Source: Flavobacterium glaciei
GTDB taxonomy: Bacteria; Bacteroidota; Bacteroidia; Flavobacteriales; Flavobacteriaceae
Direction: 5' to 3'
Assembly: GCF_003350545.1 (NCBI RefSeq)
Contig: NZ_QQBA01000003.1
Location: 1 to 64,000 of the forward strand
Length of the DNA stretch: 64,000 bases
Shown: positions 28,397-37,247 of the stretch, piece after piece
Layout: each line of letters begins with the position of its first letter
Numbering within the stretch: position 1 is the first letter of the stretch
Notes under the pieces: model-generated
Seen by the model: only the letters and a program-made list of their open reading frames with translations
What the model was told of the DNA's origin: nothing
Databases searched by the model: none
Program-made: the position numbers and the translations under genes

Positions 28397-29743
28397 ATGA
28401 AAAAAATCTTCAAGCTCGTTGTTTTTGCGTCTTTAATCGGAATCTTTTACTTGGGGTTCACCACTTATCCAAAACTGGATTTAATTTCTGGCTTTTCGGC
28501 CAAAAGTATGGCTTCAGGACATTTTATTGATAATCGCTCGCAGGAAATGATTGAGAAGGGCGACAATGATATCGACATGATTGATTTGGCCAAAAACAAT
28601 ATTGAAGAAGCCGGAAAGTTTGCCGTTGCTTCAGTTTATGGTTTGAAAGAGCGAAAAGCAATTTACCGCGAGGGTTTGGGAGCCACTTTAATCAATGATG
28701 ATTTTGATGTTTCAAAACCGTATTTAGTTCCCAAAAGAACAAAATTGAATAACAATTTACCTTTTCCGTTTGGAAATAACGAACCTAAAGACACCATTTT
28801 TGCTAATGTTGATTATGCTAAATTGAATGCGGCTGTCGCCAATGCTTTCGATAAAAAAGGAGAATTGAAAAAGAGAACGCGTTCCCTTTTAGTGATTTAT
28901 AAAGATAAAATTATTGCCGAAAAGTATGATACAGGTTTCGATAAAAACAGTAAAATTCTGGGTTGGTCAATGACAAAAAGTATCACGAGCGCTATGTTTG
29001 GAGTTTTGGAAAAACAAAGAAAATTTGACATTGATGATCCTGCTCCAATTCCAGAATGGGCAAATGACAACCGAAAATTGATAACCACAAGTGATTTGCT
29101 GCACATGAATTCCGGTCTACAATGGGTAGAGGATTACGCTTCTATATGTGATGCTACAAAAATGCTTTTTCAAGCCGAAGACATGACTCGCGCGCAACTT
29201 GAGAAACCGGCAGAATATAAACCCAATATGCGATGGAACTACTCCTCTGGAACTTCTAATTTGCTTTCGGGAATTTTGCGTAAGCAGTTCAAAACGCATC
29301 AGGAATATTTAGATTTTTGGTACAGCGCTTTGATTGATAAAATAGGAATGAACTCTATGGTTATCGAAACCGATATGGCGGGAAATTATGTGGGTTCATC
29401 TTACGGTTGGGCTACAACGAGGGATTGGTCTAAATTTGGGTTGTTGTATTTACATAACGGTAATTGGAACGGTGAACAAATTTTCAACGAAAGTTGGGTA
29501 AAATACACTGTAACTCCTACCAATAGATCTGAGGGAAGATATGGTGGTCATTTTTGGCTTAATGCCGGCGGATCATTCCGTGATGTGCCTAGAGATATGT
29601 ATTATTGCAGCGGTTTTCAGGGGCAAATGGTGGCGATTATTCCATCACTTGATTTAGTAGTTGTAAGAATGGGATTGAAAGAAGATCCTGAATTCGACTT
29701 TAATGGAATGTTGAGAGATATAATTGAAAGTGTGAAGAAATAA
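28397..29743 (+). CDS. Serine hydrolase, class C beta-lactamase / penicillin-binding-like
   Basis: This 448-aa envelope protein has an N-terminal hydrophobic signal or anchor (about 5-23). The SxxK motif appears in GWSMTKSITSAMFG and the YxN-type motif as WNYSSGTSN. The third motif is probably GGHFWLNAGG near residue 385. The family covers esterases, D-peptidases and beta-lactamases, and nothing here identifies the substrate. It is a plus-strand gene wedged between sufD and sufS, which are both on the minus strand. Confidence 0.9.
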   Translation: MKKIFKLVVFASLIGIFYLGFTTYPKLDLISGFSAKSMASGHFIDNRSQEMIEKGDNDIDMIDLAKNNIEEAGKFAVASVYGLKERKAIYREGLGATLINDDFDVSKPYLVPKRTKLNNNLPFPFGNNEPKDTIFANVDYAKLNAAVANAFDKKGELKKRTRSLLVIYKDKIIAEKYDTGFDKNSKILGWSMTKSITSAMFGVLEKQRKFDIDDPAPIPEWANDNRKLITTSDLLHMNSGLQWVEDYASICDATKMLFQAEDMTRAQLEKPAEYKPNMRWNYSSGTSNLLSGILRKQFKTHQEYLDFWYSALIDKIGMNSMVIETDMAGNYVGSSYGWATTRDWSKFGLLYLHNGNWNGEQIFNESWVKYTVTPTNRSEGRYGGHFWLNAGGSFRDVPRDMYYCSGFQGQMVAIIPSLDLVVVRMGLKEDPEFDFNGMLRDIIESVKK

Positions 29744-29748
29744 TATTC

Positions 29749-29925
29749 ATGATAAAGAATAAAGTTATACAATCAGTTTTAATGATAATTGGAGGTTGGT
29801 TTTTAATAGGTTTAGGTTATTCTACGAATTTAGGTTACTCAATAATAAATACATTTTGTTTCTTGGGAGGTCTTGTGTTGTTTTTTATAGGAATTATAAT
29901 GTTTATTATTGCAGTAAGAGACTAA
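29749..29925 (+). CDS. Small two-helix membrane protein
   Basis: A 58-aa frame starts 5 bp after the serine hydrolase stop with MIKNKVIQSVLMIIGGWFLIG. It ends FIGIIMFIIAVRD and contains two hydrophobic helices separated by a short polar turn. The spacing and the terminator directly after it suggest an operon with the hydrolase. Family unknown. Confidence 0.6.
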   Translation: MIKNKVIQSVLMIIGGWFLIGLGYSTNLGYSIINTFCFLGGLVLFFIGIIMFIIAVRD

Positions 29926-29935
29926 AATTTAACCG

Positions 29936-29974
29936 AAAAGGGCACAAAGTTTAGAAAAAAACCTTGTGCCCTTT
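29936..29974 (+). terminator. Hairpin after the small membrane protein gene
   Basis: AAAAGGGCACAAAG and CCTTGTGCCCTTT pair around an A-rich loop. The right arm continues into CTTTGTGCGTAAATC, a phrase common in flavobacterial intergenic repeats, so it may double as a repeat element. Confidence 0.55.
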
Positions 29975-30007
29975 GTGCGTAAATCTTTGCGATTTTTGTG
30001 TTAAAAA

Positions 30008-31324
30008 CTACAAATCAAATCCCAATTTCACCCCTAATTTTGTGGCGATGATTTTGGTAATTCGTTGTTTTAATTCTGGTATTTTGATGTTTTCTATAAC
30101 GGCATTCGAGAATGCATACATCAATAACGCCTTGGCTTCTTTTTTAGGAATTCCGCGTTGTTGCATGTAGAACATTGCCGTTTCGTCTAATTGTCCAACG
30201 GTACAACCGTGAGAACATTTTACGTCATCAGCAAAAATCTCTAATTGCGGTTTAGCATTTATTGTCGCTTTGTCGCTCAATAAAATATTATTGCTTTTTT
30301 GGAACGCATTCGTTTTTTGAGCGTCTTTTTCTACGTATACTTTTCCGTTGAAAACACCTGTAGAGCGATCAGCATAGATTCCTTTATAATCTTGGAAACT
30401 TTCGCAATTTGGAGCCGCATGTTTCACTAATGTATAATGATCTACGTGTTGTTTTTCACCAATAATCGTGATTCCGTTTAACGTACTTGTCAATCGTTCT
30501 CCAAAATGATAAAAATTCAAGTTATTTCTCGTTAAGTTTCCTCCAAAAGAGAAGGTGTGAACCGAAACGTGACTTTCTTTTTGTTGAGAAACGTAGGTGT
30601 TATCTATTAAATTAGCTTCAAGCGTATCGTTTTGGATTTTGTAATAATCAACTATAGCACGTTTTTGAGCAAAAATCTCGGTAACAGAATTCGTTAACAC
30701 TGGATTTTCGTTTAAACTTTGATGACGCTCAATAATTTGGACATGTGAATTTTCACCCACAACCACTAAGTTTCGTGGTTGAACCAAAAGAGCCGCTTCG
30801 TTTCCTGTTGAGAAATACATGATTTCAATAGGCTTGTCTGCTACTTTGCTTTTTGGAATGTTGATATACGCTCCTTCAATAGCAAAAGCTGTATTCAAGG
30901 AAGTTAAGCTTTCTTCTTTGTTGGCAATTTGGTTAAAATATGCATCAATAACCATTTTGTATTTTGGTTTTGTCAATGCCGATGACATCAAGCAAACATC
31001 AATTCCTTCGTGTGTGGTTGACGATAAATGTGAACTGAAAACACCATCAATAAACACTACTTTATAGGTGTCTATTTCGTGTAAAAAATATTTTTTTACA
31101 TGGTTGAATTCAACTGCATTTTCTTGTTTAGGAAAAACGGTAAAGTCATTTTTTAAGATGGCGTTTAGCGAAGTGTATTTCCAAGCTTCGTCTTTTTTGG
31201 TTGGGAAACCTTTATTTTCAAAGTTTTTTATGGCGGCAGTTCTCACGTCATGAAGTTCAGAATGAACATCGACGCGCTCTTCGAAAGCCATAAAAGACGA
31301 TAGTAATTTTTCTTTTAATTCCAT
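30008..31324 (-). CDS. sufD: Fe-S cluster assembly protein SufD
   Basis: This 438-aa protein is a paralogue of SufB and forms the SufBC2D scaffold. Signatures are GVFNGKVYVEKDAQKTNAFQ, NNILLSDKATINAKPQLEIFADDVKCSHGCTVGQLD and MQQRGIPKKEAKALL. The conserved His/Cys-containing CSHG segment belongs to the SufD/SufB beta-helix core. It lies downstream of sufC in the order sufB-sufC-sufD. The 81-bp gap to sufC is filled by a repeat. Confidence 0.96.
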   Translation of the reverse strand: MELKEKLLSSFMAFEERVDVHSELHDVRTAAIKNFENKGFPTKKDEAWKYTSLNAILKNDFTVFPKQENAVEFNHVKKYFLHEIDTYKVVFIDGVFSSHLSSTTHEGIDVCLMSSALTKPKYKMVIDAYFNQIANKEESLTSLNTAFAIEGAYINIPKSKVADKPIEIMYFSTGNEAALLVQPRNLVVVGENSHVQIIERHQSLNENPVLTNSVTEIFAQKRAIVDYYKIQNDTLEANLIDNTYVSQQKESHVSVHTFSFGGNLTRNNLNFYHFGERLTSTLNGITIIGEKQHVDHYTLVKHAAPNCESFQDYKGIYADRSTGVFNGKVYVEKDAQKTNAFQKSNNILLSDKATINAKPQLEIFADDVKCSHGCTVGQLDETAMFYMQQRGIPKKEAKALLMYAFSNAVIENIKIPELKQRITKIIATKLGVKLGFDL

Positions 31325-31331
31325 TTTTATA

Positions 31332-31400
31332 TTGTTTAAAGTTTAAGGTTTAAAAGTTTAAAGTTATCTCGAGGCAACTTTAAACTTTAAACTTCAAACA
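31332..31400. repeat. Inverted repeat of GTTTAAAGTTT motifs between sufC and sufD
   Basis: TTGTTTAAAGTTTAAGG... is mirrored by ...AACTTTAAACTTTAAAC around CTCGAGG. Similar elements lie at 48676-48716 and 62036-62110, so this is a dispersed family in the genome. Confidence 0.7.
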
Positions 31401-31405
31401 AAATT

Positions 31406-32158
31406 TTAAGCTTCTTGTTCTTGTTTAATCCAGTCGTATCCTTTTTCTTCCAGTTCGTGTGCTAGTTCTTTTCCGCCGGATTTTACAATTTTTCCGTTGT
31501 AAAGTACGTGAACAAAATCAGGAACGATATAATCTAATAAACGTTGGTAGTGTGTAATTACTACGATGGCGTTTTTGTCGCTTTTTAGTTTATTAACCCC
31601 ATTAGCAACAATTCGTAACGCATCAATATCCAATCCAGAATCAGTTTCATCAAGAATAGCCAATTTTGGTTCTAGCATTGCCATTTGGAAAATTTCGTTA
31701 CGTTTTTTCTCTCCACCAGAAAAACCTTCGTTTAGAGAACGAGACAAAAATTTACGGTCGATTTCTAATAATTCTGATTTTTCACGGATCACTTTTAGCA
31801 TTTCATTTGCAGGCATTTCTTCCTGACCGTTTGCTTTACGCGTTTCGTTGATAGCGGTTCTCATGAAGTTCGTAACTGAAACTCCTGGAATTTCAACCGG
31901 ATATTGGAACGAGAGAAAAACACCTTTGTGTGCTCTTTCTTCTGGTGCCAATTCCGAAAGGTCTTCTCCGTCTAAAGAGATTTCTCCTCCGGTTACTTCG
32001 TAGTTTTCGTTTCCTGCAATGATAGACGCCAGTGTACTTTTTCCAGCACCGTTTGGTCCCATAATCGCGTGAATTTCTCCTGCTTTTACTTCAAGATTAA
32101 TTCCTTTTAATATTTCTTTGTCACCTATCGAGGCGTGTAAATTTTTTATTGATAACAT
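31406..32158 (-). CDS. sufC: Fe-S assembly ATPase SufC
   Basis: This ABC-type ATPase of 250 aa has Walker [10 protein letters not shown]. The signature loop is [12 protein letters not shown] and Walker B is [12 protein letters not shown], followed by an H-loop ITHYQR. SufC drives conformational change of the SufB-SufD scaffold during cluster assembly. The gene sits between sufB and sufD in the expected order. Confidence 0.97.
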   Translation of the reverse strand: MLSIKNLHASIGDKEILKGINLEVKAGEIHAIMGPNGAGKSTLASIIAGNENYEVTGGEISLDGEDLSELAPEERAHKGVFLSFQYPVEIPGVSVTNFMRTAINETRKANGQEEMPANEMLKVIREKSELLEIDRKFLSRSLNEGFSGGEKKRNEIFQMAMLEPKLAILDETDSGLDIDALRIVANGVNKLKSDKNAIVVITHYQRLLDYIVPDFVHVLYNGKIVKSGGKELAHELEEKGYDWIKQEQEA

Positions 32159-32219
32159 GTTTCTATTTTTAAACCATTAAGGTATTAAGATTCATTAAGT
32201 TTTGTTTTGTAATCAGAGA

Positions 32220-33668
32220 TTACCCTACACTTCCTTCTAACGAAATTTCTAATAATTTTTGTGCTTCTACTGCAAATTCCATTGGTAACTTATTCAATAC
32301 ATCTTTACTGAAACCGTTTACGATTAAAGCAATTGCTTTTTCAGTTGGAATTCCACGTTGGTTGCAATAGAAAACTTGGTCTTCGCCAATTTTACTTGTC
32401 GTAGCCTCATGTTCTATTTTTGCCGATGGATTTTTACTTTCGATGTAAGGGAATGTATGTGCGCCACAATTGTTCCCCATTAATAACGAGTCACATTGCG
32501 AAAAGTTTCTGGCGTTGTCTGCGTTTGGTGAAATTCGGACTAAACCTCTGTAACTGTTCTGTGATCTTCCGGCAGAAATTCCTTTAGAAATAATGGTCGA
32601 TTTAGTGTTTTTACCTAAATGAATCATTTTGGTTCCAGTATCGGCTTGTTGGAAATTATTGGTAACAGCAATTGAATAAAATTCTCCTGTTGAATTATCT
32701 CCTTTTAAGATAACAGAAGGATATTTCCAAGTTATCGCTGAGCCAGTTTCTACTTGTGTCCAAGAAATTTTTGCGTTTTTCTCGCAGATTCCTCTTTTAG
32801 TCACAAAGTTGAAAACGCCACCTTTTCCTTCTTTGTTTCCAGGATACCAGTTTTGTACAGTTGAATATTTGATTTCTGCATCGTCTAAAGCGATTAGTTC
32901 CACTACAGCAGCGTGTAATTGATTTTCATCACGACTTGGAGCCGTACAACCTTCAAGGTAAGAAACATAACTGCCTTCGTCAGCAACTAATAATGTTCTT
33001 TCAAATTGTCCTGTTCCTGCTTGATTGATTCTGAAATAAGTCGAAAGTTCCATTGGGCAACGAACGCCTTTTGGAATATAACAGAAAGATCCATCAGAGA
33101 AAACTGCTGAATTTAGCGCCGCATAAAAGTTGTCTTTTTGCGGTACAACTGTTCCTAAATATTTACGAACTAATTCTGGATGCTCCTTGATGGCTTCAGA
33201 AATACTCATGAAGATAATTCCTTTTTCGCCTAATGTTTTCTTAAATGTAGTCGCTACAGAAACTGAATCGACTACGATATCCATTGCTACATTATTCATC
33301 ATTTTTTGCTCATCGACAGAGATACCTAACTTTTTATACATTTCTAAAAGTTCCGGATCTACATCGTCCAATGTTTTATTGGGATCTACCGCTTTTGGAG
33401 CTGAATAATAAGAAATAGCCTGAAAATCAGGTTTAGTGTAATGCACATTTGCCCATTCCGGTTCTGTCATTTGCTCCCAAGCACGAAAAGCCTCTAGACG
33501 CCAATCCGTCATCCATTGTGGCTCTCCTTTTTTGTTCGAAATTGCGCGAACGATATCTTCATTTAAACCAATAGGAAACGTTTCTGATTCTAATTCGGTG
33601 TAAAATCCGTATTCGTATTCTTTAGTTTCGAGTTCGATTTTTAAGTCGTCTTCTGTATATTTGCTCAT
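32220..33668 (-). CDS. sufB: Fe-S cluster assembly protein SufB
   Basis: This scaffold subunit of 482 aa carries [45 protein letters not shown] and [19 protein letters not shown]. The last contains the conserved cysteine region used for cluster building. It accepts sulfur from SufE and assembles the cluster with SufC and SufD. It starts the sufBCD run. Directly upstream lies a four-helix-bundle gene that separates it from sufA. Confidence 0.97.
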   Translation of the reverse strand: MSKYTEDDLKIELETKEYEYGFYTELESETFPIGLNEDIVRAISNKKGEPQWMTDWRLEAFRAWEQMTEPEWANVHYTKPDFQAISYYSAPKAVDPNKTLDDVDPELLEMYKKLGISVDEQKMMNNVAMDIVVDSVSVATTFKKTLGEKGIIFMSISEAIKEHPELVRKYLGTVVPQKDNFYAALNSAVFSDGSFCYIPKGVRCPMELSTYFRINQAGTGQFERTLLVADEGSYVSYLEGCTAPSRDENQLHAAVVELIALDDAEIKYSTVQNWYPGNKEGKGGVFNFVTKRGICEKNAKISWTQVETGSAITWKYPSVILKGDNSTGEFYSIAVTNNFQQADTGTKMIHLGKNTKSTIISKGISAGRSQNSYRGLVRISPNADNARNFSQCDSLLMGNNCGAHTFPYIESKNPSAKIEHEATTSKIGEDQVFYCNQRGIPTEKAIALIVNGFSKDVLNKLPMEFAVEAQKLLEISLEGSVG

Positions 33669-33672
33669 TCTG

Positions 33673-33712
33673 ATTTAAAGATTTAAAGATTTAAAAATTC
33701 AAAAATTGAAAA
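33673..33712. repeat. AT-rich flank of the four-helix gene (left)
   Basis: GATTTAAAGATTTAAAAATTC-like sequence here is an imperfect inverted match to 34085-34124. The two copies bracket the four-helix-bundle gene. Confidence 0.5.
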
Positions 33713-34081
33713 TTAAACTTTATTATTTGTATCTAAATATTTAATAAAATTAGAAAGGTTTTGAGAAATTTCAATAGTTAAATTATAACTTTTTTGAATT
33801 TCTTCGTGATTGCAAAAACCTAACTCTCTGGATAATATCAACATATTTCTAACCTCAGCACAACTGCCTTTGGAGATTTTTAAATATCTTGTAAATTGTC
33901 TATTATTGTTGTATTCTGAACCTTCTGCAATGTTATTTGTTATTGAAACTACTGCTCTTTTTATTTGGTCCTTAAAACCAAATTCTTTTTCCAAGGATTT
34001 ATTATTTAATAATTCAAAAACTAATTTAGTTAAGACAATACCTTTTTTATGGACATCAAATTCTTCAAATGATTTTGTCAT
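33713..34081 (-). CDS. Four-helix-bundle protein (23S rRNA intervening-sequence family)
   Basis: This 122-aa protein is predicted to be almost entirely alpha-helical. The family signature is KRAVVSITNNIAEGSEYNNNRQFTRYLKISKGSCAEVRNML. Members are encoded in 23S rRNA intervening sequences or scattered in genomes, with no settled function. Here the gene is inserted between sufA and sufB, on the operon strand, and is flanked by inverted AT-rich repeats. This suggests that it moved in as a unit. The suf mRNA would have to read through it. Confidence 0.9.
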   Translation of the reverse strand: MTKSFEEFDVHKKGIVLTKLVFELLNNKSLEKEFGFKDQIKRAVVSITNNIAEGSEYNNNRQFTRYLKISKGSCAEVRNMLILSRELGFCNHEEIQKSYNLTIEISQNLSNFIKYLDTNNKV

Positions 34082-34084
34082 ACT

Positions 34085-34124
34085 ATCATTAATCTTTTAA
34101 TTTTTAAATTTTTCAATCTTTAAA
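34085..34124. repeat. AT-rich flank of the four-helix gene (right)
   Basis: ATCTTTTAATTTTTAAATTTT with CAATCTTTAAATT is the imperfect inverted counterpart of 33673-33712. Confidence 0.5.
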
Positions 34125-34454
34125 TTAAAGAGAGAAACTCTCTCCGCAACCACATGTTCTATTGGCATTAGGATTATTGAAAACAAACCCTTTACCATTA
34201 ATTCCTCCTGAGAATTCTAATATTGTCCCAGCTAAGTACAGAAAAGATTTTTTTTCAACAGCGATAGTGATATCGTTGTCTACAAAAATTTTATCGTCTT
34301 CGTTTTTTGTTTTATCAAATTTTAAATCATAAGACAATCCAGAACATCCGCCGCTTTTTACACCCACTCTTACATAGTCGATTGCAGCGTCAAAACCATC
34401 ATCTTTCATTAAATCGATGATTTTTTTTCTTGCTGTGTCAGAAACTTTTATCAT
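34125..34454 (-). CDS. sufA: HesB/IscA-type iron-sulfur carrier (SufA-like)
   Basis: This 109-aa A-type carrier has the three conserved Cys: one in GVKSGGCSGLSY and two in the terminal CGCGESF. It would receive or deliver Fe-S clusters from the SufBCD scaffold. It is the first gene of the suf cluster, with a -7 box 31 bp upstream. Sequence alone does not separate SufA from IscA or ErpA. The symbol is based on context. Confidence 0.92.
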   Translation of the reverse strand: MIKVSDTARKKIIDLMKDDGFDAAIDYVRVGVKSGGCSGLSYDLKFDKTKNEDDKIFVDNDITIAVEKKSFLYLAGTILEFSGGINGKGFVFNNPNANRTCGCGESFSL

Positions 34455-34484
34455 AGCTTATATTGATTTTGTCTAAATTAAGGA

Positions 34485-34492
34485 CAAAGATA
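34485..34492 (-). promoter_or_regulatory. -7 promoter box of the suf operon
   Basis: On the minus strand TATCTTTG fits the TAnnTTTG consensus and lies 31 bp before the sufA start. The -33 element is weak. Confidence 0.6.
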
Positions 34493-34589
34493 GTGTATAA
34501 AATGCTTTTTCCATAATTGATAACATTTTTATAACCAATGCAAAAATAGAAAAAAGCTATTTGAAACCTTAAAAAGCATTTGAATTCCC

Positions 34590-34597
34590 TAACTTTG
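34590..34597 (+). promoter_or_regulatory. -7 promoter box of the metallo-hydrolase gene
   Basis: TAACTTTG lies 23 bp before ATG 34620. No TTTG is found at the ideal 19-bp spacing. Confidence 0.5.
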
Positions 34598-34619
34598 AAA
34601 CGGCTCAAAAAACAAAAAC

Positions 34620-35480
34620 ATGAAACTATATCCCATTGAAACTGGAAATTTTAAACTCGACGGCGGCGCAATGTTTGGCGTGGTGCCAAAAACCATTTGG
34701 AACAAAACCAATCCCGCTGATGAAAACAATTTGATTGATATTGCGGCACGCTGTTTATTGATTGAAGACGGCAACCGATTAATTTTGATTGATACAGGAA
34801 TGGGAAACAAGCAATCCGAGAAATTTTATGGGTATTACTCGCTTTGGGGAACACATTCCATGGATAAATCATTAGGTAAATATGGTTTTCATCGGGATGA
34901 TATTACCGATGTTTTTATGACGCATTTGCATTTTGACCATTGTGGCGGTAGTGTACAATGGAATGCTGACAAAACAGGATACGAACCCGCTTTTAAAAAT
35001 GCTAAATTCTGGTCTAATGAAAATCATTGGGAATGGGCGACAAAACCTAATGTCAGAGAAAAAGCATCTTTTTTATCTGAAAATATTTTACCGATGCAGG
35101 AAAGCGGACAGCTGAATTTCATTCAAAGACCGGAAGGAGATTTTCTTGCAACTTCAGAGTTGGGTTTTGGTATTTTCTTTGCTGATGGGCATACCGAAAA
35201 GCAAATGATTCCGCACATTAAATATAAGGACAAAACAATCGTCTTTTGCGCTGATTTATTGGCGACAGCCGGACACATTCCTGTTCCGTATGTGATGGGA
35301 TACGATACCAGACCTTTATTGACGATGCCAGAAAAAGAAAAATTCATGAATGCGGCCGCAGATAATAATTACTATTTGTTCTTAGAACATGACGCACATA
35401 ATGAAATCATTACTGTACAAAGAACAGAAAAAGGGGTACGACTGAAAGAAGTTTATAAATGTGACGAAGTCTTAACTTAG
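34620..35480 (+). CDS. MBL-fold metallo-hydrolase
   Basis: This 286-aa cytoplasmic metallo-beta-lactamase-fold hydrolase has motif HLHFDHCGG (HxHxDH). Further metal ligands appear in FADGHTEKQ and FCADLLATAGH, with a final His in FLEHDAHNE. The early strand RLILIDTGMG is typical. This branch resembles lactonase or glyoxalase II relatives, but the substrate is unknown. It is divergent from sufA and has its own -7 box. Confidence 0.92.
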   Translation: MKLYPIETGNFKLDGGAMFGVVPKTIWNKTNPADENNLIDIAARCLLIEDGNRLILIDTGMGNKQSEKFYGYYSLWGTHSMDKSLGKYGFHRDDITDVFMTHLHFDHCGGSVQWNADKTGYEPAFKNAKFWSNENHWEWATKPNVREKASFLSENILPMQESGQLNFIQRPEGDFLATSELGFGIFFADGHTEKQMIPHIKYKDKTIVFCADLLATAGHIPVPYVMGYDTRPLLTMPEKEKFMNAAADNNYYLFLEHDAHNEIITVQRTEKGVRLKEVYKCDEVLT

Positions 35481-35556
35481 TGTTAATCACAATGCATTTT
35501 GTAACAAAAAAAAATTATTTTAGACAAATATTTCAAAAACTAAATAAAAATTCAAA

Positions 35557-37185
35557 ATGAATACCATCAAACCTATTTACATTTCTGCTTTTGCTTTTTT
35601 AGCATTAGTAGGATGTGGCGCTTCAAAACAAGTTTCAAATACTTCTAATTCAGGACTCGTTGCTATTAGCGCTCCTTTGAATATTACAAAAAAGACACCT
35701 ATAACTGAAAATGACTTAAAACGTTGGAGTCATTTAGATATTGTAACGGATACCATTCCTGGAATGAGTGTTGATAAGGCTTACGCCGAATTGTTAAAAG
35801 GTAAAACAGGCGTTCCAGTTATCGTTGGAATAGTAGATTCTGGTGTGGATATCGAACACGAGGATTTAAAATCAGTACTTTGGACCAATAAGAAAGAAAT
35901 TGCCGGAAACGGAATTGACGATGACAAAAACGGATATATTGATGATATTTACGGTTGGAATTTTCTTGGTGATATTACCAAAGAAAATCTAGAATACGAA
36001 AGAATTCTAAAAGACAAAAGTTTAGTTAATGAAGCTACTTATTTAGAAGCAAAAGCACTAAATGACAAAAAAGTAGCTGATGCAACTACAGGAAAAGCAC
36101 GTTCAGAGCAAATGCTAGAGGCTATTGCTACAGATGATGCTGTACTAGTAAAACATTTTGGAAAACCTGTTTATACAGTCGAAGAGGTAAATGCAATTGA
36201 ATCACAAGATCCTGCAATACAAAACAGCAAAGCGGTTATGCAACAAATGCTTTCTTATGGATTGCCAGTTGCGGATTTAAAGGTGGCTGTTCAAAAACAA
36301 TTAGAAGATCAAATTGCACTTATCAATGGGGATCATCTTAAAACGGATTACCGTAAAGTAGTAGGAGATAATCCAAATGATATTACCGATACTAAATACG
36401 GAAACAACAATGTAATGGGACCAGACAAGAACGAAATTCTTCACGGAACCCACGTTGCTGGTATTGTAGCTCAATCAAGAAACAATACACTTGGTGGAGA
36501 TGGAGTTGCTAATAATGTTCAAATTCTTACCGTTCGTGCAGTGCCAGACGGTGATGAGTACGATAAAGATATTGCACTTGGAATTCGTTACGCTGTTGAT
36601 AATGGTGCCAAAGTAATCAACGGTAGTTTTGGAAAAAGTTTTTCTCCACACAAGCAATGGGTTTATGATGCTATAAAATATGCTGAGAAAAAAGATGTAT
36701 TAATCGTTCACGCAGCGGGTAATGATGCAAAAGATATTGATTATGCAGAGAATTTCCCTAACGATTCTGAAGATAAAGTAACCGAGTTTGCGGATAATTT
36801 AATCACAATTGGAGCTTTAAATTTTGAATACGGAAACAAAGTTGTAGCTCGTTTTTCTAATATCGGAAAAATCAATGTAGACGTTTTTGCTCCCGGAGTA
36901 AAAATCTACGCAACAACTCCAAACAATACATACAAGTACTTACAAGGAACTTCAATGGCTGCGCCAAATGCTGCCGGAGTTGCTGCTTTGATTCGTTCGT
37001 ACTATCCAAAATTATCTGCTAAACAAGTGAAGCATATTTTAATGGATTCTGGAATTGCAATCATTACAGATGTTATTGTAGGAGGAAAGGCAAATGACAC
37101 ACGTTCTTTTACTACTTTGTCTAAATCAGGTAAAATAGTTAATGCATATAACGCTTTACTAATGGCTGAAAAAATGTCTAAATAA
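35557..37185 (+). CDS. S8 (subtilisin-like) serine peptidase lipoprotein
   Basis: This 542-aa exported protease has a lipobox (LVGC, Cys20). The catalytic triad is Asp94 in GIVDSGVDIEHED, His in LHGTHVAGIVA and Ser in QGTSMAAPNAAG. An insertion of roughly 200 residues separates Asp from His, longer than in classical subtilisins but common in Bacteroidetes members. It probably acts at the cell surface or in the periplasm. An M1 peptidase gene follows after a hairpin terminator, and the two may cooperate in protein digestion. Confidence 0.94.
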   Translation: MNTIKPIYISAFAFLALVGCGASKQVSNTSNSGLVAISAPLNITKKTPITENDLKRWSHLDIVTDTIPGMSVDKAYAELLKGKTGVPVIVGIVDSGVDIEHEDLKSVLWTNKKEIAGNGIDDDKNGYIDDIYGWNFLGDITKENLEYERILKDKSLVNEATYLEAKALNDKKVADATTGKARSEQMLEAIATDDAVLVKHFGKPVYTVEEVNAIESQDPAIQNSKAVMQQMLSYGLPVADLKVAVQKQLEDQIALINGDHLKTDYRKVVGDNPNDITDTKYGNNNVMGPDKNEILHGTHVAGIVAQSRNNTLGGDGVANNVQILTVRAVPDGDEYDKDIALGIRYAVDNGAKVINGSFGKSFSPHKQWVYDAIKYAEKKDVLIVHAAGNDAKDIDYAENFPNDSEDKVTEFADNLITIGALNFEYGNKVVARFSNIGKINVDVFAPGVKIYATTPNNTYKYLQGTSMAAPNAAGVAALIRSYYPKLSAKQVKHILMDSGIAIITDVIVGGKANDTRSFTTLSKSGKIVNAYNALLMAEKMSK

Positions 37186-37207
37186 TATTAAAAATAAATC
37201 ATTTCTT

Positions 37208-37238
37208 GGAAGGGCAATTTGTCCTTCCATTTTTATTT
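37208..37238 (+). terminator. Terminator of the S8 peptidase gene
   Basis: GGAAGG and CCTTCC pair around GGCAATTTGT and are followed by a T-rich run. The hairpin overlaps a possible upstream TTG start of the next gene and so supports the later ATG. Confidence 0.65.
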
Positions 37239-37247
37239 AAGTCAAAT

